Below are positions 6,159 through 8,319 of a stretch of 8,319 bases of DNA, in pieces. Both the position numbers and the translations under genes were made by a program. The stretch is from Bacillota bacterium (GTDB lineage: Bacteria; Bacillota; Clostridia; Peptostreptococcales; Anaerovoracaceae): NCBI GenBank assembly GCA_029219125.1, contig JAQXSU010000060.1, forward strand, positions 1-8,319, in the 5' to 3' direction. The notes below the pieces were generated by a model. It ran no database searches and was not told the DNA's origin. It saw nothing but the letters and a program-made list of their open reading frames with translations. Position 1 is the first letter of the stretch. Each line of letters opens with the position of its first letter.

Positions 6159-6545
6159 CTACAGGATGGTGGCTACGGTCTGGCCGGATTCAACAGTTTC
6201 CCCTTCTGCCACCAGGATTTCTCCGATGGTGCCGTCTTCCGGTGCAACCACAGGAATTTCCATCTTCATGGCTTCCAGGATCACGATGCTGTCGCCCCGT
6301 TTTACCTGAGCACCGGCCTTCTGTACGATCTTCCATACCTTTCCGGCTGTGCCCGTGGCCACCGGCTTGCCTGCGGCGGCTGCCTTCGGCGCAGCCTGCG
6401 GTGCCGGGGCTGCCTTCGGAGCCGGAGACGACCCAGCTGCCGCTGCAGAAGGTGCCTGTGCTGCCGGAGCTGCTGTTCCTGCAGCCTTCTTTTCTACTTC
6501 CACTTCGTATTCAAATCCATTTACTCTGATAATATATGTTTCCAT
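6159..6545 (-). CDS. Biotin carrier protein of the decarboxylase (biotinyl domain)
   Basis: Carries the biotin that shuttles CO2 between carboxyltransferase and the membrane pump. The protein has 128 residues: a short N-terminal strand region (METYIIRVNGFEYEVEVEKK), a flexible Ala/Pro linker (about 21-62), and a biotinyl domain (about 65-128). The biotinylation motif EAMKME (91-96) is intact, with K94 as the modified lysine; VKRGDSIVILEAMKM and the matching glycine turn GETVESGQTV complete the fold. Its layout matches MmdC/GcdC and the 1.3S transcarboxylase subunit. AAAGGA (6560-6555) lies nine bases before ATG 6545. No biotin ligase is present in the window, so it must be supplied from elsewhere. 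The linker is shorter than those I recall for glutaconyl-CoA decarboxylase carriers. Confidence 0.94.
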   Translation of the reverse strand: METYIIRVNGFEYEVEVEKKAAGTAAPAAQAPSAAAAGSSPAPKAAPAPQAAPKAAAAGKPVATGTAGKVWKIVQKAGAQVKRGDSIVILEAMKMEIPVVAPEDGTIGEILVAEGETVESGQTVATIL

Positions 6546-6582
6546 TTTTTATTTTCCTTTCTTGTAACTGCACTGGGCTATC

Positions 6583-6924
6583 TCATGCATTCTGCTGTCT
6601 GCGCCGGATGGACCGGACGGTATACGGACAGGTTCCGTCGGTGATAGCTGCGGCAGAGCCCTCTTCACCCATGGCTGCCATCAGCGCTGCCATGATTACA
6701 GGAATCAGCAGCGGATCATCCGGAGATCCCGGTGCAGCAGACTGCATGGCTTCAGGTTCTCCTGCCGCAGCCGTCTGTGCAGGCTCTTCTGCCCGTTCTT
6801 TCTTTTCCGGGATGAACCGGAACAGGGAGATCACCGCAATGATCAGAATCAGCATAAAAAACACGGTTCCCATTCCAAGGAGGGTATTGACTGCCGCCTT
6901 GGACAGGATCTCACCAAACGTCAT
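6583..6924 (-). CDS. OadG-family small membrane subunit (gamma/delta) of the Na+ pump
   Basis: Small assembly subunit that joins the carboxyltransferase to the beta pump. The 113-residue protein has one N-terminal membrane helix (about residues 11-38, AAVNTLLGMGTVFFMLILII), then a charged turn (EKKERAEEP), an Ala/Pro/Glu-rich linker, and a hydrophobic patch LLIPVIMAALMAAMG (about 72-86) followed by the basic tail VRSIRRRQQ. This order is typical of OadG/MmdD proteins, whose sequence is otherwise poorly conserved. AAGGGGG lies seven bases before ATG 6924. It begins 21 bases after the upstream gene and ends 37 bases before the biotin carrier. Family membership is supported by architecture and position more than by a strict motif. 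Confidence 0.85.
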   Translation of the reverse strand: MTFGEILSKAAVNTLLGMGTVFFMLILIIAVISLFRFIPEKKERAEEPAQTAAAGEPEAMQSAAPGSPDDPLLIPVIMAALMAAMGEEGSAAAITDGTCPYTVRSIRRRQQNA

Positions 6925-6945
6925 ATTGTTTCCCCCTTTCCCATG

Positions 6946-8226
6946 TTACCGATACAAATTGGCAAAGGTCTCAAAGGCCCCGGCCAGATACTGTCTGGTT
7001 TCGGAAGGCTTGATTCTCTTATCCGCATAGCCCCGTCTTGCCATGGCGTCAGCGCTGCTGCGGTTCTTTTCGTATACTTCAGACATCAGCTGCAGTTTGG
7101 ACGGCTCCAGCTTCTGATCCAGCATGTCCAGTGCCTGGTGGGTATGAAGCACATTCACATGGGCGTCTTCCCACATGAAGACATAATCCGCCCCAAGACC
7201 TCTGGTATTCATCATGCTGTAGGCACTGCCGTAGATCTGTCCCACGATGAGATTCACCTTCGGAACAGAGGCACATGTCAGGGCACGCACCATCCGGCCG
7301 GCCGCCTTCGGCAGAAAGATTTCTTCTTTCTCTCCGGAAGCGAATCCTTCCGTGTCGGTTACCGTCAATACCGGGATGTGGTACGTATCACACAGGGAAA
7401 TGAAGTCGGCCGCCTTATCCAGTCCGTCTGCGGTCAGCTTGCCGCAGGCTGCCACGCCGCCGACGGCTGCACCGTTCAGTTTGAAAAAGCCCGTAGTCAT
7501 GCCGGTGCCGTGTTCTGCCCCCGTTTCCAGGAAAAACCGGTCATCGGAAATGACGGTCAGCAGCTCGCGGCCGTCTCCGTCAAAGCTATCCAGTTCCGGA
7601 CACATCCGGTTCAGATCATCGCTGCACGGACCGGCCGGCGGCATCTCATCCACGGAACACGGCAGCAGTTCAATCAGGCTGCGGATGTTCTCCCTGATTT
7701 CTTCCCAGGATAAAGAACCTTCTGCATATGCTTCCTGTATGTCAGGATCCCCCTGCAGAAACAGTTCTCCTTTTTCTTTTTCCACAAATACAAAGTCCGC
7801 CATGCGCGCTGCGATGGACATACCGCCGCCGCACCGGCCGATGACGGCCATGAGCTGCGGAATATTTCCGCTGGCTTCTTCCTGTACCCGGTACAGTTTC
7901 GAAAAGGTTTCCAGTCCGTCGATTCCCTCTTCAATCCGGATGCCCCTGCAGTCCAGCAGACCGATCACCGGCGCCTTGGCCCGCATGGCCTGTCTGTACA
8001 GACGGATGATCTTTTCTCCGTGCATTTCGCCGAAGGTGCCTCCCATGACGCGGCTGTCCTGTGCGAAAACATAGACCAGCTTACCGCCCACGGTGCCGTA
8101 TCCGGTTACCACACCGTCTGAGGCCTTGGCACCGGAAGCGCTGCACAGATCCGTACTTCTGGCACAGACTTGTCCGCCCAGTTCCATGAAACTGCCGGCA
8201 TCGAGAAGCTGCATGATTTTTTCCAT
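6946..8226 (-). CDS. Acyl-CoA-type carboxyltransferase subunit (MmdA/12S-like), short divergent form
   Basis: Expected to transfer the carboxyl group from an acyl-CoA to biotin. The protein has 426 residues from ATG 8226, which has GGAGG (8239-8235) eight bases upstream; in-frame alternatives are ATG 8241 and TTG 8274, both with poorer spacing. Two crotonase-like halves are visible. The first has SDGVVTGYGTVGGKLVYVFA, GGTFGEMHGEKI and the oxyanion-type glycines GRCGGGMS (130-137). The second has TGFFKLNGAAVGGVAA, VPVL-type strand HIPVLTVTDTEGF and GQIYGSAYSMMN (329-340), ending RRGYADKRIKP. MmdA and PccB are usually about 510 residues; the loss falls mainly near 150-185, where the canonical His-containing active-site segment is not recognisable. 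The usual WPxAEIxVMG stretch is replaced by WEDAHVNVLH. First gene of the operon. Substrate unknown: methylmalonyl-, malonyl- or glutaconyl-CoA are candidates. Confidence 0.85.
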   Translation of the reverse strand: MEKIMQLLDAGSFMELGGQVCARSTDLCSASGAKASDGVVTGYGTVGGKLVYVFAQDSRVMGGTFGEMHGEKIIRLYRQAMRAKAPVIGLLDCRGIRIEEGIDGLETFSKLYRVQEEASGNIPQLMAVIGRCGGGMSIAARMADFVFVEKEKGELFLQGDPDIQEAYAEGSLSWEEIRENIRSLIELLPCSVDEMPPAGPCSDDLNRMCPELDSFDGDGRELLTVISDDRFFLETGAEHGTGMTTGFFKLNGAAVGGVAACGKLTADGLDKAADFISLCDTYHIPVLTVTDTEGFASGEKEEIFLPKAAGRMVRALTCASVPKVNLIVGQIYGSAYSMMNTRGLGADYVFMWEDAHVNVLHTHQALDMLDQKLEPSKLQLMSEVYEKNRSSADAMARRGYADKRIKPSETRQYLAGAFETFANLYR

Positions 8227-8288
8227 ACTTTGTTCCTCCATTGTTTTTTGATTCCTTGTTTTCTTATATCTCAATTTCTCCCGACTTT

Positions 8289-8318
8289 ATTCTACCTTAA
8301 AATCCATTGGTTTTACAA
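8289..8318 (-). promoter_or_regulatory. Candidate promoter of the decarboxylase operon
   Basis: Read on the minus strand, TTGTAA (8318-8313) and TAGAAT (8294-8289) are 18 bases apart in an AT-rich stretch. Transcription would start near 8282, giving a leader of about 56 bases before ATG 8226. The window ends one base beyond the -35 box, so upstream control sites cannot be seen. Confidence 0.45.
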
Positions 8319-8319
8319 T

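Noticed and set aside
4050..6644. Open plus-strand frame of 864 codons opposite the decarboxylase genes
   Set aside because: Low-complexity His/Arg/Gln-rich translation with no ribosome binding site or family motif; it is a shadow of GC-rich codon use in the minus-strand genes.
8227..8274. Longer N-terminus of the carboxyltransferase from TTG 8274
   Set aside because: The extra residues (MRYKKTRNQKTMEEQS) do not look like the family, and the GGAGG site fits ATG 8226 far better.

Overview
The window comes from an anaerobic, moderately GC-rich member of the Bacillota, probably Negativicutes or a related Clostridia-like lineage. This rests on three things: the short (about 160 residue) LeuD and matching short-type LeuC, strong AGGAGG-like ribosome binding sites, and a Na+-pumping biotin decarboxylase cluster typical of amino-acid or lactate fermenters. 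I cannot name a genus from the sequence alone.

Plus strand, 1-2620: the distal part of a leucine biosynthesis operon, leuC-leuD-leuB, ending in a clear intrinsic terminator. leuC enters from outside the window and is broken by an in-frame TAA at 580-582, with the reading frame continuing unchanged on the far side. leuD overlaps leuC by ATGA, and leuB follows 16 bases later. LeuC and LeuD should form isopropylmalate isomerase and LeuB the NAD-dependent dehydrogenase. As written, the sequence cannot make an intact LeuC.

Middle, 2621-3593: the main reading frames leave this looking empty, but it is not. On the minus strand, 3016-2636 carries a small gene of about 126 codons with its own promoter and a good ribosome binding site. 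Two opposite single-base shifts, both in homopolymer runs, break it. Beyond its promoter lie an AT-rich imperfect palindrome of about 184 bp (3135-3318) with a TTAG-N6-CTAA dyad at each end, a perfect 14-bp bidirectional terminator (3341-3386), a second hairpin (3397-3433), and three 21-base repeats directly after the stop of the converging operon.

Minus strand, 8319-3594: a five-gene operon with a candidate promoter at the window edge. In transcription order it encodes an acyl-CoA-type carboxyltransferase (MmdA/12S-like), an OadG-like small membrane subunit, a biotin carrier protein, the OadB/MmdB-type Na+ pump, and an OadA/5S-like oxaloacetate/pyruvate carboxyltransferase. Two different carboxyltransferases therefore share one biotin carrier and one membrane pump. 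The set could work as a Na+-translocating decarboxylase, as a transcarboxylase between an acyl-CoA and pyruvate/oxaloacetate, or as both.

The most useful points for a second look are the leuC stop, the hidden frameshifted gene, the palindrome with its two end dyads, and the dual-carboxyltransferase operon with an unusually short 12S-like subunit.
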